Virus record (IMG/VR): IMGVR_UViG_3300020141_000070
Coordinates: 1-27,227 of that record
Strand: one strand, 5' to 3'
Source of the DNA: a virus
Length of the DNA: 27,227 nt
The notes under the pieces are model-generated. The model was given only the letters and a program-made list of their open reading frames with translations. It did no database searches and had not been told where the DNA came from. A program made the translations under genes and the position numbers. Positions within the stretch are counted from its first letter, which is position 1. Each line of letters begins with the position of its first letter. Of the stretch, positions 1-8,327 are shown piece by piece.

Positions 1-570
1 AGAAATAAGAACAAGCAGAGTTGGCTTAACTTTATTGTTTGCATAGTTAAGCATTTTCCATGCGTTACTAAAGTCACGGGATTCGGCTCCAATCTGTTTG
101 GTGTTTTCTAATGCTTTCATTTCATCTGTATCTTTTTCAAAATAGATTGCTGGAAGCATTGATGTAATAGAGTCTACCACAATTAGATCAACACCAGCGT
201 TCATTAATCCAACACCTACATCTACCATGTCGCTAATAGTTCTTGCTTGTGAGTAGATTAGTTTCTCTGGATCTACCCCCAAAGTTCTAGCCCAGTCTTC
301 TGAGTATGACATTTCTGAATCGATCCAAGCACACAACTTTCCTTCGGCTTGGGCTAGGGCAATCATTTGAAGGCACATAGAGGACTTTGCAGACGACTTT
401 GAACCCCAGATAAGAACTTGTCTACCATAAGGAAGACCACCACCTAGAGCACGGTTTAGTCCATAACTAGGGGTTGGTTGATACTCATAGTTAACCCCTA
501 CCCCAGTTCCCAACTTTTTTCTTAACTTTGGGTCAAGGGACGCCATTGCTTCTTCAACTGTTACTGTCAT
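1..570 (-). CDS. recA: RecA-like recombinase (N-terminal 190 residues, cut by window edge)
   Basis: A RecA-family ATPase that would form filaments on single-stranded DNA for recombination or replication repair. I translated it by hand from the ATG at 570-568; it stays open for 190 codons to the window edge, so the C-terminus is missing. Visible features are a Walker A region at residues 56-63 (G-S-K-S-S-A-K-S), an acidic strand W-I-D-S-E (Glu86, the position of the catalytic glutamate in RecA) and a Walker B strand LIVVDS ending at Asp133. The Gly normally found just before the Walker A lysine is Ala61. The start codon shares one base with the stop of the upstream MazG-like gene (TAATG), so translation is probably coupled. 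The family (RecA/UvsX-like) is secure; whether it is an active recombinase is inferred. Confidence 0.9.
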   Translation of the reverse strand, partial: MTVTVEEAMASLDPKLRKKLGTGVGVNYEYQPTPSYGLNRALGGGLPYGRQVLIWGSKSSAKSSMCLQMIALAQAEGKLCAWIDSEMSYSEDWARTLGVDPEKLIYSQARTISDMVDVGVGLMNAGVDLIVVDSITSMLPAIYFEKDTDEMKALENTKQIGAESRDFSNAWKMLNYANNKVKPTLLVLIS

Positions 571-887
571 TAGAATCTTACTCCATGCTTCTCTGGTCTA
601 GTCTTGTTAAACTTTGTCTTTTCGTCAAAAGCGTAATCAAGTGAAATCTTAGTATACCCTGCCTCAACCATTCCTGCATAAAGGTCAAGGGTACGAATAA
701 TAATATCTGCAAACTCTTTAGCAATTTCTTCTTCACCTTTATCTTTTCTAACAGCCTCAAGGACTTCAACAACCTCTGAGACAATCATCATTAATTGTTT
801 TGAGACAAATATGTCATCAACATCTTGATCCCAAAATCCTTTTTCTACTGCCACCTCATGTAACTTAATTGCTAAATCATCAAACAT
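570..887 (-). CDS. MazG-like nucleotide pyrophosphohydrolase
   Basis: A 105-residue all-alpha NTP pyrophosphohydrolase of the MazG/dUTPase-like superfamily, which hydrolyses (d)NTPs to the monophosphate and pyrophosphate with Mg2+ ions held by acidic residues. The signature is visible: Glu38-x-x-Glu41 in one helix (SEVVEVLEAV) and Glu58-x-x-Asp61 in the next (KEFADIII). It begins 8 bases inside the polymerase gene, with a good Shine-Dalgarno (TTGGAGGA) in the last polymerase codons. A second frame inside this interval is a shadow. In phages such enzymes clean the nucleotide pool or lower host alarmones; which of these applies here, and the preferred nucleotide, cannot be read from sequence. 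Confidence 0.85.
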   Translation of the reverse strand: MFDDLAIKLHEVAVEKGFWDQDVDDIFVSKQLMMIVSEVVEVLEAVRKDKGEEEIAKEFADIIIRTLDLYAGMVEAGYTKISLDYAFDEKTKFNKTRPEKHGVRF

Positions 888-3800
888 TTATATCCTCCAA
901 TATAACCGTGCCATCTTTTGTTTTACCAAAACTAAATTTATAAGACTTTCCTTCTTCAATATGCATATAGGCTTTTGCAAATGATGTTGGGAATACTGTT
1001 ATAGAATGTAACTCTCTTGATGTATCTGCCAAAGTAAGTGATGCCATCTTCTTTCCAGTCTTTGTGATTCTTGGTTTAAAAGATACAACAAACATTTCTT
1101 CATCTGTATAAGGTAGTTGCTTATATCCTAAAAATTTAACAAGGGCATTGGTTGATCCCTTTATCTCATCAGAAGGAATTGCAGAAACAATCCTATTATC
1201 ATTAACAAGGATGAGGTAAGTACGACCAGTCTCAATAGTGGTATTTTCATCATCAAATATACCGACACTGCCAGTTTTGTCCAAAACTTCAACTCGTGAC
1301 CATCCTGTTCCTCGCTTAATTGATTTTACCATACCCATAAAAATGTATGATCCCTTTTCTTCAAAGTCAATAATGTCCTGAATAAATGCATAGTAATGAG
1401 AAGGAATAGTAATATTAAACTCTGGAAGGTTTAAATACTCATATAGATTTTCTTTAATCTCTGCATCATTTCTTGGATTATCATTAAATGTTGCTGCGCC
1501 AATGGCATTTAGGGCTTGTAGTGCACGGCTATTTACTCCGTTGCCTTTGGTAAAGGTAAACTCTTCAAGTTCTTTGTACGAACCAAATGGTCGTGATTCA
1601 ATATATCTTTGACCAATTTTGTCAGATATGAACTTGATAGCACTGAGTCCGAACCGAATGCCCTTACCCTCAATCTTAAAATCGATATCCGAATCGTTAA
1701 TATGAGGTAGTTTAATGCTAATCCCCATTCTTTTTGCTTCAATAAGATACTCAGTTCTTGCATCTTTATCCTTTTCATTTTTTAATATTGAGTACATGAA
1801 CTCTAGTGGGTAATGATATTTTAACCACGCCGTCCAATACGAGAGCGTAGAGTAAGCAACCGCATGAGACTTGTTGAACGAGTATCCCGCATGCGCTTCA
1901 AAGTCATGCCATAGATCACGAGCCGTATTGGGACTAATATAGGCAGAAGCACCATTGACAAATTTGTCCTTGAATACATCAAACTCTTTAGCATCCTTTT
2001 TCTTTCCAATGATCTTTCTAACTTTGTCTGCTTCCGACATGGACATTTGTCCAAGGTGTACGCATGCTTGCATAACTTGCTCTTGGTAAAGAATACAGCC
2101 ATAAGTGTCCTCCGTAAATTCTTTTAGTATTTGATGGATGTAAGATATGTTTTTACGACCATGTTTTCTGTCAACATATTCTTTTCCAATAGTATTCATT
2201 GCACCTGGTCTAACTAGAGCGTTAGATGCTGCCAATTCATCAAGGTTTTTTACACCCATCTTAACAAGAAGGTTTGTATACGGTGCTGCTTCACACTGGA
2301 ACACACCCTTTGTATACCCGTCAGAAAGCATTTGATAAACATTTGCATCATCCATCTTAATCTTAAGAAGGTCTATCTTTTTGCCATCTCGCTCTTTGAT
2401 TATGTCAATAGTGTCTTTTAGTACAGACAATGTCTTTAATCCCAATGCATCAATTTTTATAAGCCCGATGCGTTCAGCCTCTTCCATGTCGACGCCAACC
2501 ACAGGTATACGTTCATCAGACCCAGTAGAAGATCTCGTTTCCAACGGAGCAAACCTAAAAATCGGATCTTTGCTAGTGACCACACCAGCAGCGTGTATAC
2601 CAGTACCACGAATACGACCACGTAATTGTTCACCATAGACCTCCACCTCTGGATATTTTTCTCTAAACTCTCTAGTTGATTTTGATGTGCAATAATCATC
2701 CCAAGAATCAACTGTCTTTAAAACCTTGTTAACATCTGATAACGGAATATTTAAAACTCGTGAAACATCTCTAACAATTCCTTTACCAGTAAACTGTAGA
2801 AACGTTGCAATTGATGCAACATGTCGATATTGTCTGACTAGATAATCTTTAACTTCTTCACGACGAGTATCTTGAATATCAGTATCAATATCTGGAAAGT
2901 CGTTACGGTCTGGGTTAATGAATCGGAAAAAAAGAAGTTTATGCTTTATGGGATCAATATCTGTAATCCTTAGAGCATAACAAACCAAAGATCCTGCTGC
3001 AGATCCACGACCTGGACCTACCATAATCTCTTCTTTCTTTGCCCAGTTAATCATGTTGCTTACAACAAGAAAATATGGGGCAAACTTCTTATCCTTAATA
3101 ATCTGAAGTTCTTCTTCAAGTCTGTCAAGATACTCTTGATTTTCTGACAAACCTCTTTCGACCAAACCTTCCATGGCAATCTTTGCAAGTTCTTTATCAG
3201 GACTCTTATACTGTACTGGTAGAAGGTTTAAGCCTTCTTGAATATCATAGTCTTCTACTGTCTCTGCCAGTAGTAAGGTGTTTGAGTAGATGTCTTCTCT
3301 ATCAATACCCTGCGAGACCATCGCTGCTTTCATTTCTTCATAAGACAATAGGTGAATATCAAACTTATTAAATGTAATCTGACGGTCTTCACCGTATAAA
3401 TAATCAAGTCTCTTCATCATGTCTGGCTGCTTCTTGGACTTCTCATATGTTGTATCTTTTTGAATCTTTGCATGAGTATTCATAAGAAGTTTAAACTCTT
3501 GAATCTCTATCTGAGACTTATCTGCATGATGACAGTCTGGAGTTACAACAGCCTTAATCCCAAACTCATCTGCTAAATCAAGAAGATGCTTATTGATATG
3601 AGGTTCGTTATGTGGCATTACCTCAATATAATAGTCTTGACCAAATCGTTCCTGGAACCAGGATATATACTTCTTTGCAAGTGCAAATTCTTCTTCTTCA
3701 AGTGCTTTAACCAAAACACTACTTGGACAAGCAGAAGAAACAATAATGCCTTCTTTATACTTATCTAATATTGCAAAATCAAATCGTGGCTTCTTAAAGA

Positions 3801-4152
3801 AACCATCTGTCCAAGATAGTTCACTAATCTTGTTTAAGTTTTCTAAACCAATTTTATTCTTGGCTAGAAGGATAATGTGGTTATAGACAAGATCTTGCTG
3901 ACCTTCTCTTTCAGATTTATCTCTTGTATCAGAGATATCTGCACACATATATCCTTCTAGACCGAGAATCGGCTTAATGCCCTTTGCTTTTGCAACTCGG
4001 TACAGTTCCCGATGCCCAGACAATGTTCCGTGATCAGTGATAGCCAATGCTGGCATACCAAGACCAACTGCTCGGTCTACTAATTCTTCTGGAGTAGCAA
4101 TCCCATCAAATAAACTAAAATGGGTATGGACATGTAAGCCTACGTAGTTCAT
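880..4152 (-). CDS. dnaE: DNA polymerase III alpha subunit (DnaE-like), C-family replicative polymerase
   Basis: A 1090-residue C-family DNA polymerase, close in length to bacterial DnaE. The N-terminal PHP domain has the expected metal ligands: His7-x-His9, Asp40-His41 and Glu66, plus a later His-rich strand (PDCHHAD). The palm has Asp421-Ile-Asp423 in FPDIDTD and a third acidic residue at Asp568 in IKIDALGLKTL, matching the catalytic triad of E. coli PolIII alpha (401, 403, 555). GPGRGSAAGS lies upstream in the palm. A helix-hairpin-helix-like segment lies near 825-895 and an OB-like fold near 930-990. No canonical C-terminal clamp-binding motif is evident. The gene follows the SSB gene after one base. 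Because the PHP ligands are kept, the enzyme may proofread itself, as shown for actinobacterial DnaE1. Confidence 0.95.
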   Translation of the reverse strand: MNYVGLHVHTHFSLFDGIATPEELVDRAVGLGMPALAITDHGTLSGHRELYRVAKAKGIKPILGLEGYMCADISDTRDKSEREGQQDLVYNHIILLAKNKIGLENLNKISELSWTDGFFKKPRFDFAILDKYKEGIIVSSACPSSVLVKALEEEEFALAKKYISWFQERFGQDYYIEVMPHNEPHINKHLLDLADEFGIKAVVTPDCHHADKSQIEIQEFKLLMNTHAKIQKDTTYEKSKKQPDMMKRLDYLYGEDRQITFNKFDIHLLSYEEMKAAMVSQGIDREDIYSNTLLLAETVEDYDIQEGLNLLPVQYKSPDKELAKIAMEGLVERGLSENQEYLDRLEEELQIIKDKKFAPYFLVVSNMINWAKKEEIMVGPGRGSAAGSLVCYALRITDIDPIKHKLLFFRFINPDRNDFPDIDTDIQDTRREEVKDYLVRQYRHVASIATFLQFTGKGIVRDVSRVLNIPLSDVNKVLKTVDSWDDYCTSKSTREFREKYPEVEVYGEQLRGRIRGTGIHAAGVVTSKDPIFRFAPLETRSSTGSDERIPVVGVDMEEAERIGLIKIDALGLKTLSVLKDTIDIIKERDGKKIDLLKIKMDDANVYQMLSDGYTKGVFQCEAAPYTNLLVKMGVKNLDELAASNALVRPGAMNTIGKEYVDRKHGRKNISYIHQILKEFTEDTYGCILYQEQVMQACVHLGQMSMSEADKVRKIIGKKKDAKEFDVFKDKFVNGASAYISPNTARDLWHDFEAHAGYSFNKSHAVAYSTLSYWTAWLKYHYPLEFMYSILKNEKDKDARTEYLIEAKRMGISIKLPHINDSDIDFKIEGKGIRFGLSAIKFISDKIGQRYIESRPFGSYKELEEFTFTKGNGVNSRALQALNAIGAATFNDNPRNDAEIKENLYEYLNLPEFNITIPSHYYAFIQDIIDFEEKGSYIFMGMVKSIKRGTGWSRVEVLDKTGSVGIFDDENTTIETGRTYLILVNDNRIVSAIPSDEIKGSTNALVKFLGYKQLPYTDEEMFVVSFKPRITKTGKKMASLTLADTSRELHSITVFPTSFAKAYMHIEEGKSYKFSFGKTKDGTVILEDINV

Positions 4153-4153
4153 A

Positions 4154-4810
4154 TTACCAATCAGCGTTGGTTGATGAAGTTACAGATGGACTATCAAAGC
4201 CCAAATAGAATGCTTCTTGTTCAGCATAAGGAATCTTCTTTAGTGCTGACTCAAGAGGATAAGGCTCAACTGTTCCCCAGTTAAATGGTTCCTTATCTGG
4301 TGCTGATGGAATCAATGTGTAATTTGTTTCAGTTCCCTGACCATTACGCTTTAACTTCCATAGTACATTTGAGATGCTTCCTGTTTCAAGAGCATACTCA
4401 CGAATTGTATTAAATGATGACTGCTTACTGATACCCATTGACCAGATTGCAACATATGGTGCTTCGATACCGTCATCTACAAGAACGTTACAATAGAAAC
4501 GAAGACGACCTCTCCAGCCAGCCTTTGGATCTTTACGGTGCATTTCTTCTGCCCAGTCACGTCCTTCTGTATCCATAGTGTCTACAGCCTTGCGCTTATA
4601 GTCCTTTGGATTAACGTGCTCCTTAACAACTAGTGCAAGTCCACGCTTTTCGTTATAGTTTGCAGAATCCTCATCAAGTTCTTCAATGAATCGGATCTTT
4701 ACTGATTGACCGTCGGCAAGTTTAAGCCACTTTACCTTTGGTCCTGACTCGTCATACTTTGGCTTGTCGAGCAGGGCATTGATTGCTTTTAGTCCCTTTA
4801 CTACGCTCAT
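4154..4810 (-). CDS. Probable single-stranded DNA-binding protein (gp32-like OB fold)
   Basis: A 218-residue protein that I read as the phage replication SSB. The N-terminal region has a short leader, a positive strand (PKVKWLKL) and the pattern G-Q-S-x-K-I-R-F-I, which resembles the start of the T4 gp32 core. A basic segment follows (residues about 65-110), then a strand-rich part with RGRLRFYCNVLVDDG. T4 gp32 carries a zinc-binding Cys/His cluster; here the matching stretch (DTMDTEGRDWAEEM) has no cysteine, so the zinc site appears lost. The C-terminus ends NADW, less acidic than most SSB tails. It starts with a strong AAAGGAGAA ribosome site and sits between primase and polymerase, which supports the call. 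Family placement is by resemblance, not by search. Confidence 0.65.
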   Translation of the reverse strand: MSVVKGLKAINALLDKPKYDESGPKVKWLKLADGQSVKIRFIEELDEDSANYNEKRGLALVVKEHVNPKDYKRKAVDTMDTEGRDWAEEMHRKDPKAGWRGRLRFYCNVLVDDGIEAPYVAIWSMGISKQSSFNTIREYALETGSISNVLWKLKRNGQGTETNYTLIPSAPDKEPFNWGTVEPYPLESALKKIPYAEQEAFYLGFDSPSVTSSTNADW

Positions 4811-4835
4811 ATTATTTCTCCTTTGTGTTGTTATA

Positions 4836-5780
4836 TTAGTTTAGCATAAGTGATATGGAGTTGTCAAATCGAAACTCTAAGTTTCTTATTGATTCATCAT
4901 CCATATCCCCTATGTCTTTGTATTTGCTATTAAGTTGTATAACGGAAACACGAGATCCAAGTTTTTCAATTATCCTGTCTTTCATATTTCCTCCTGCTTC
5001 ATCGTTATCAGCAATAACAATAATGTTATTAAAATACTTCTGAAGCAATTCTATTTGTGAGTTTGATACGTTAGCGCCAAGGGTAGCAACGGCTGGTAGA
5101 CCAACTTGGTCAAGCCTCATAACATCAAAAGATGATTCTACCACATACACTCTATCTGCTGTCTTGACTCTGTGTAGATTAAATAATGTTTTTGATTTTG
5201 GAAGTCCTGGAGTATTTTTAAATTCTTTACCTTCAATAGATCTTCCAACAAATCCCAATGCAATTCCATCTGGACTGTGTACTGGAACTGTAACCATATC
5301 CTGCTTTTCTGAATAGCCTAAAGAAAACTTTGCCCAAGATCCAATTTCAATTTTACGATATTTGAAATAGTCTTTTGCTCTTTCTGATGCAGCAAGGTTG
5401 TTGTAAAGTCTTTTAAGAATTAGTTCATCAAACTGTTTAAACTCTTCTACCTTTACCAGGGCACGGTCAATCTCTGTTGAAATACTTCCAAGTTTTTCTT
5501 TGCTCTTTATAAAACGAGCAGCCTCAAAATATGTTCTTCCAGAGGTATGCATTACAAGTTCAATTAGGTCTACAGATTTCTGGCAAGAAAAGCAAAAAAA
5601 CATTCCGCTATCTTTTTGAACTTCTCCTGCTGGCGTTCTATGGTTATTATGAAATGGACAAAATATTATAAAGTCTGCATCAAGTTCTGACTCAACGTCT
5701 ATACCCGATCCTGCGAGAACTCTTCTAACTTGCTCTTTACTGTATAAATCGCCTTTGATCCGTCTATTCCTTCTATCCAT
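4836..5780 (-). CDS. dnaG: DnaG-type primase (CHC2 zinc finger + TOPRIM)
   Basis: Synthesises RNA primers for lagging-strand replication. At 314 residues it is about half the length of bacterial DnaG. A CHC2 zinc ribbon is formed by Cys41, His44, Cys63 and Cys66 (CPFH and CFSC). The TOPRIM catalytic centre has Glu215 (VVESSFD) and Asp258-x-Asp260 (IADNDEAG). The C-terminal helicase-interaction domain of full-length DnaG is missing, so coupling to the neighbouring DnaB must use another surface or protein. The chosen ATG overlaps the upstream 108-residue gene by 82 bases in another frame. There is no strong Shine-Dalgarno, but no other in-frame ATG precedes the zinc finger, so this start is likely. 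Confidence 0.93.
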   Translation of the reverse strand: MDRRNRRIKGDLYSKEQVRRVLAGSGIDVESELDADFIIFCPFHNNHRTPAGEVQKDSGMFFCFSCQKSVDLIELVMHTSGRTYFEAARFIKSKEKLGSISTEIDRALVKVEEFKQFDELILKRLYNNLAASERAKDYFKYRKIEIGSWAKFSLGYSEKQDMVTVPVHSPDGIALGFVGRSIEGKEFKNTPGLPKSKTLFNLHRVKTADRVYVVESSFDVMRLDQVGLPAVATLGANVSNSQIELLQKYFNNIIVIADNDEAGGNMKDRIIEKLGSRVSVIQLNSKYKDIGDMDDESIRNLEFRFDNSISLMLN

Positions 5781-6025
5781 TCGCTTTGTCTTCTTCCTGT
5801 ATATACTCCGTGTATTGATATCTCAAATTCAAAATACTTCTTGTTCTCATTATAGTCTATCGTAAAATCTATGTCTATGTCAAGTCTTGGTACATATCCA
5901 CTAAGTCTCATTTCTGAGATTATTAGTCTTTTGTACTCAGCCCTAAGTCTCCCTATGGCTGATTCATCATGGATGATTCCACTAAGGTTAAACCTTTTAA
6001 TCGCCTTGTGATGATAATTTGACAT
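5699..6025 (-). CDS. Hypothetical 108-residue protein between helicase and primase
   Basis: I do not recognise this protein. The N-terminal 45 residues are basic and likely helical (HHKAIKRF, RLRAEYKRLIISEMRL). Then comes an alternating pattern typical of beta strands (LDIDIDFTIDY, KYFEFEISIHGVY) and an acidic C-terminus. It starts 12 bases after the helicase stop. No Shine-Dalgarno is visible; instead a TATAAT hexamer ends five bases before the ATG. Its last 82 bases overlap the start of the primase gene in a different frame. Position suggests a replication accessory role, but that is only context. The reading frame looks genuine because it fills an otherwise empty gap in a tightly packed gene row. 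Confidence 0.7.
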   Translation of the reverse strand: MSNYHHKAIKRFNLSGIIHDESAIGRLRAEYKRLIISEMRLSGYVPRLDIDIDFTIDYNENKKYFEFEISIHGVYTGRRQSEWIEGIDGSKAIYTVKSKLEEFSQDRV

Positions 6026-6030
6026 ATCAT

Positions 6031-6036
6031 ATTATA
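6031..6036 (-). promoter_or_regulatory. TATAAT hexamer just before the 108-residue gene
   Basis: A perfect -10 consensus ends five bases upstream of the ATG at 6025, with no Shine-Dalgarno in between. This is the spacing of a leaderless transcript. There is no TGN extension and no clear -35, and TATAAT is not rare in AT-rich DNA, so support is weak. Confidence 0.3.
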
Positions 6037-6037
6037 A

Positions 6038-7258
6038 CTACTTATCTTCAAAATCTTTATATCTGTAGTATCCCTTGTCAAAATCGCATTGAACAAGGAA
6101 ATCTCCCATAAACCCATTACGGTTCTTTCTAAAGGCACACTCAATAATATCGCTATTAGTACCACGACCAAGGGCTAATACCCAGTCAGCATCATAGGCA
6201 ATCTGTCTAGACCATGCTGTTTGGCCTAATGTAGGCACTGTAGACAGGTCATTAACATCGTCTGGAGTTGCAGATGAAATAGCAATGATTGGCACTTCTT
6301 CACCAATAGCCATTAGTTTAAGTTCTCGTGAAAGGTTCTTCATTCGTACCGTTTCGTTATCTGACTTCTGATTAGGAGCCATCAACTGAAGGTAGTCAAC
6401 GATTACAAAGTCTGGCTTGTACTGGTCAATCTTTCCACGAAGCACTGAAGGATTAATCTCTCCACCTTGATCATTTGAGATAATGTGGAACTCTGGCTTT
6501 CCTTGAAGATTTTTCTCATGCCATTCTTTTAGCATGTCCATCTCAACTTCACCATTACTTAACTTTCTATGAGACCATCGTCCCTCACCCATGATTGTAA
6601 ATACACGGTTGCGAACTTCTGTTTCGCTCATTTCAAGACTTATGACTAGTGGGCTACGACCCTGTTTCCAGGCCTGTACAGCGAAATAGAGAGCCAACCA
6701 GGACTTTCCGATACCTGGGTATGCAAGGAAGACTCCTAACTGCCCTGGCATGATTCCTGAAGGAAGGTAGTTATCAAACCCTGGTAGCCCAGTCTTTATA
6801 CCAACATGGCCAAGTAGTTGCTGCTTCTTTAGATTTTCAAAGTAAGCAACGGCAGAGTCAAGATCTGTAACATCAATATCTCTAATTGCAGCAGTATTCT
6901 TTTTTAGTTCTGAGGTCTGTGTAATTAAATCATTAAGCGCAACTGTTCCCTGACCATTCTGAACATTGCCTGCTGCTGACCTCAAAATATCTTTTAGGCT
7001 ATCGGTTAAGTATTCTCCTTGTAACTCTTCAAGATGATGCTTGGTTGCGCCGATATTTGCTACTGGTGAGAAGTCTCTAAATTTTTCTGTTACAAGTTCT
7101 GCTGGTGGAAGAGTTGAGTTATTCTCAAAATAAAGACGAATAAAATTCCAAATGTCTCCGTGAGTTCTTAATAAGTTGTCTACATTTGCCTGTAATAGTA
7201 CATGGATCTGTTTATCTTGAAGGACTGCCGTTATAAGTTTAGCCTCTGTATTATTCAC
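6038..7258 (-). CDS. dnaB: DnaB-like replicative helicase
   Basis: A 406-residue hexameric 5'-3' DNA helicase of the DnaB/RecA-like (SF4) family. The N-terminal half is helical and short compared with the 471 residues of E. coli DnaB. The C-terminal ATPase has Walker A AYPGIGKSW with Lys185, a Glu in SLEMSE that matches the catalytic glutamate strand, Walker B FVIVDYLQLM with Asp288, the IIAISS strand and a terminal RKNRNG segment in the place of the arginine finger. It overlaps the upstream 102-residue gene by 8 bases and is followed by the 108-residue gene and primase, a typical replisome cluster. Confidence 0.94.
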   Translation of the reverse strand: MNNTEAKLITAVLQDKQIHVLLQANVDNLLRTHGDIWNFIRLYFENNSTLPPAELVTEKFRDFSPVANIGATKHHLEELQGEYLTDSLKDILRSAAGNVQNGQGTVALNDLITQTSELKKNTAAIRDIDVTDLDSAVAYFENLKKQQLLGHVGIKTGLPGFDNYLPSGIMPGQLGVFLAYPGIGKSWLALYFAVQAWKQGRSPLVISLEMSETEVRNRVFTIMGEGRWSHRKLSNGEVEMDMLKEWHEKNLQGKPEFHIISNDQGGEINPSVLRGKIDQYKPDFVIVDYLQLMAPNQKSDNETVRMKNLSRELKLMAIGEEVPIIAISSATPDDVNDLSTVPTLGQTAWSRQIAYDADWVLALGRGTNSDIIECAFRKNRNGFMGDFLVQCDFDKGYYRYKDFEDK

Positions 7259-7559
7259 TTAGCCACTCCTTTGCCATTCGTCTACGCTCTTCTCTTTCTT
7301 CATCATCTTTTTTCTTGTCTTTTTGTGCCTGCAATATTTTTTCTGCGTTATATGCAAAGTAATTCCAAGACGGATGCTCTGCAACTTTAAAGTAGTACTC
7401 AAGTATATCGTAGCATCCAGAGATGCCGTATGACTCTACAAGAGCGTCTGAGGCCCATTGCTCTACATTTAAATTAAGTGATGGCTTTTGCTCATACCTT
7501 GCAGTATGAAACTTGCTGTAGCGTGAAAGCAAAGCCATTCGGTCTTTGCGTTCGGCCAT
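7251..7559 (-). CDS. Hypothetical 102-residue charged protein, possible helicase loader
   Basis: No family is recognised with certainty. The central part (ALVESYGISGCYDILEYYFKVAEHPSWNYFAYNAEKIL) reads as compact helices with conserved-looking aromatics, and residues about 78-102 form a highly charged helix (KDKKKDDEEREERRRM). It sits directly before DnaB, overlapping it by 8 bases, and shares a TAATG with the gene before it. Small helical genes in that place often encode helicase loaders or DnaD-like proteins, so a loader is a reasonable hypothesis based on position only. Confidence 0.7.
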   Translation of the reverse strand: MAERKDRMALLSRYSKFHTARYEQKPSLNLNVEQWASDALVESYGISGCYDILEYYFKVAEHPSWNYFAYNAEKILQAQKDKKKDDEEREERRRMAKEWLSE

Positions 7560-7765
7560 TACTTTTCGTCAGCCTCCGCTTGGGCTTCAACGATCTTTGC
7601 AGTTAGTTTGTCTTCAACAAACTTGTACACTCTTTCAAAAGCCTGATCTGTATTTTCTCCATCACGCTTTGAATCAACTACACCAAGATCAAGCCTTAGT
7701 GATTGAAAATTTCCAAGATTTAATGTATACCCCAGCGTTACTGATACTTTAGTTTCTTCTGCCAT
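7559..7765 (-). CDS. Conserved-looking 68-residue protein, unknown function
   Basis: The reading frame is open to 7852, but the start at 7765 is preferred: TTGGAGGGGTA lies just upstream of that ATG, and it avoids a 71-base overlap with the HTH gene. The protein has an N-terminal beta-rich part (VSVTLGYTLNLGNFQSLRLDLGV in spirit: strand, turn, strand) and a C-terminal amphipathic helix (QAFERVYKFVEDKL) ending in acidic residues. It resembles short proteins I have seen in actinophage replication regions but has no known activity. Its TAA overlaps the ATG of the next gene by one base. Role unknown; replication context only. Confidence 0.75.
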   Translation of the reverse strand: MAEETKVSVTLGYTLNLGNFQSLRLDLGVVDSKRDGENTDQAFERVYKFVEDKLTAKIVEAQAEADEK

Positions 7766-7781
7766 TACCCCTCCAAGGGAC

Positions 7782-8327
7782 TTAGTTAATTGATTCATTC
7801 CAAATCGGAATGTATCTTCCATCTTCTGTTCTCGTATATGTAAGTATACCATCGCCCATTCGCCGTGTCAACTCTGCTTTTGTAGGCGTAATATCATTTG
7901 TTATTAAATTATCTTTTCTTGGTCTTCCAATATGGTGTGTAGCAAGTATATCACGGATCTCTCTTACTTGGGATTCTGAATAGTATGATCTTACTTGCCA
8001 CCCTCTATCCCCGCCTTTTTGCGATCCTGTAGGAAATGGAATGACTCCTCGTTTCATTAATGATGGCATATACTTTTTATGACGATTAACTAAATCAGCA
8101 GTCTGTCCTACAGTATATGCTCGTTCTCTTTTAGTTTTAAAATCATTAATTAAACAACTTTCAATTTGATCTTTAGTAATATTATAAACAGACATAATAC
8201 CATTAGACTGATTATAATGATGAACTCTGACAAGGCATCCGTTTAAAAACCATACTTTCTTGTTTCCAGGTATTACAGGGAGGAGATTGTAGCCTTCGCT
8301 CTGTGTTGTTCCTTTTTTAGTAGCCAT
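7782..8327 (-). CDS. MerR-like helix-turn-helix DNA-binding protein
   Basis: A 181-residue protein with a probable winged helix-turn-helix. Residues about 70-125 carry the pattern of MerR/excisionase-type domains: YTVGQTADLVNRH (recognition helices), a VIPFP turn, a basic wing (SQKGGDRGWQVRSY) and the YYSESQVREIRDIL helix. It is followed by GRPRK, an AT-hook-like basic motif at 134-138. The N-terminal 60 residues form a separate strand-rich part with a helix at 51-62. It starts inside the zinc-ribbon gene with AGAGGGG two bases before the ATG, an unusually short spacing. It lies at the border between tail and replication genes, a fitting place for a regulator. Operator and targets are unknown. 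Confidence 0.7.
   Translation of the reverse strand: MATKKGTTQSEGYNLLPVIPGNKKVWFLNGCLVRVHHYNQSNGIMSVYNITKDQIESCLINDFKTKRERAYTVGQTADLVNRHKKYMPSLMKRGVIPFPTGSQKGGDRGWQVRSYYSESQVREIRDILATHHIGRPRKDNLITNDITPTKAELTRRMGDGILTYTRTEDGRYIPIWNESIN

Noticed and set aside
4811-4835. TATAAC-like -10 in the primase-SSB gap
   Set aside because: Not a good hexamer, no -35 or TGN extension, and the gap is fully explained by the ribosome site AAAGGAGAA.
7766-7852. Longer start for the 68-residue gene at 7852
   Set aside because: It would overlap the HTH gene by 71 bases and has no ribosome site, whereas the ATG at 7765 has GGAGGGG at good spacing.
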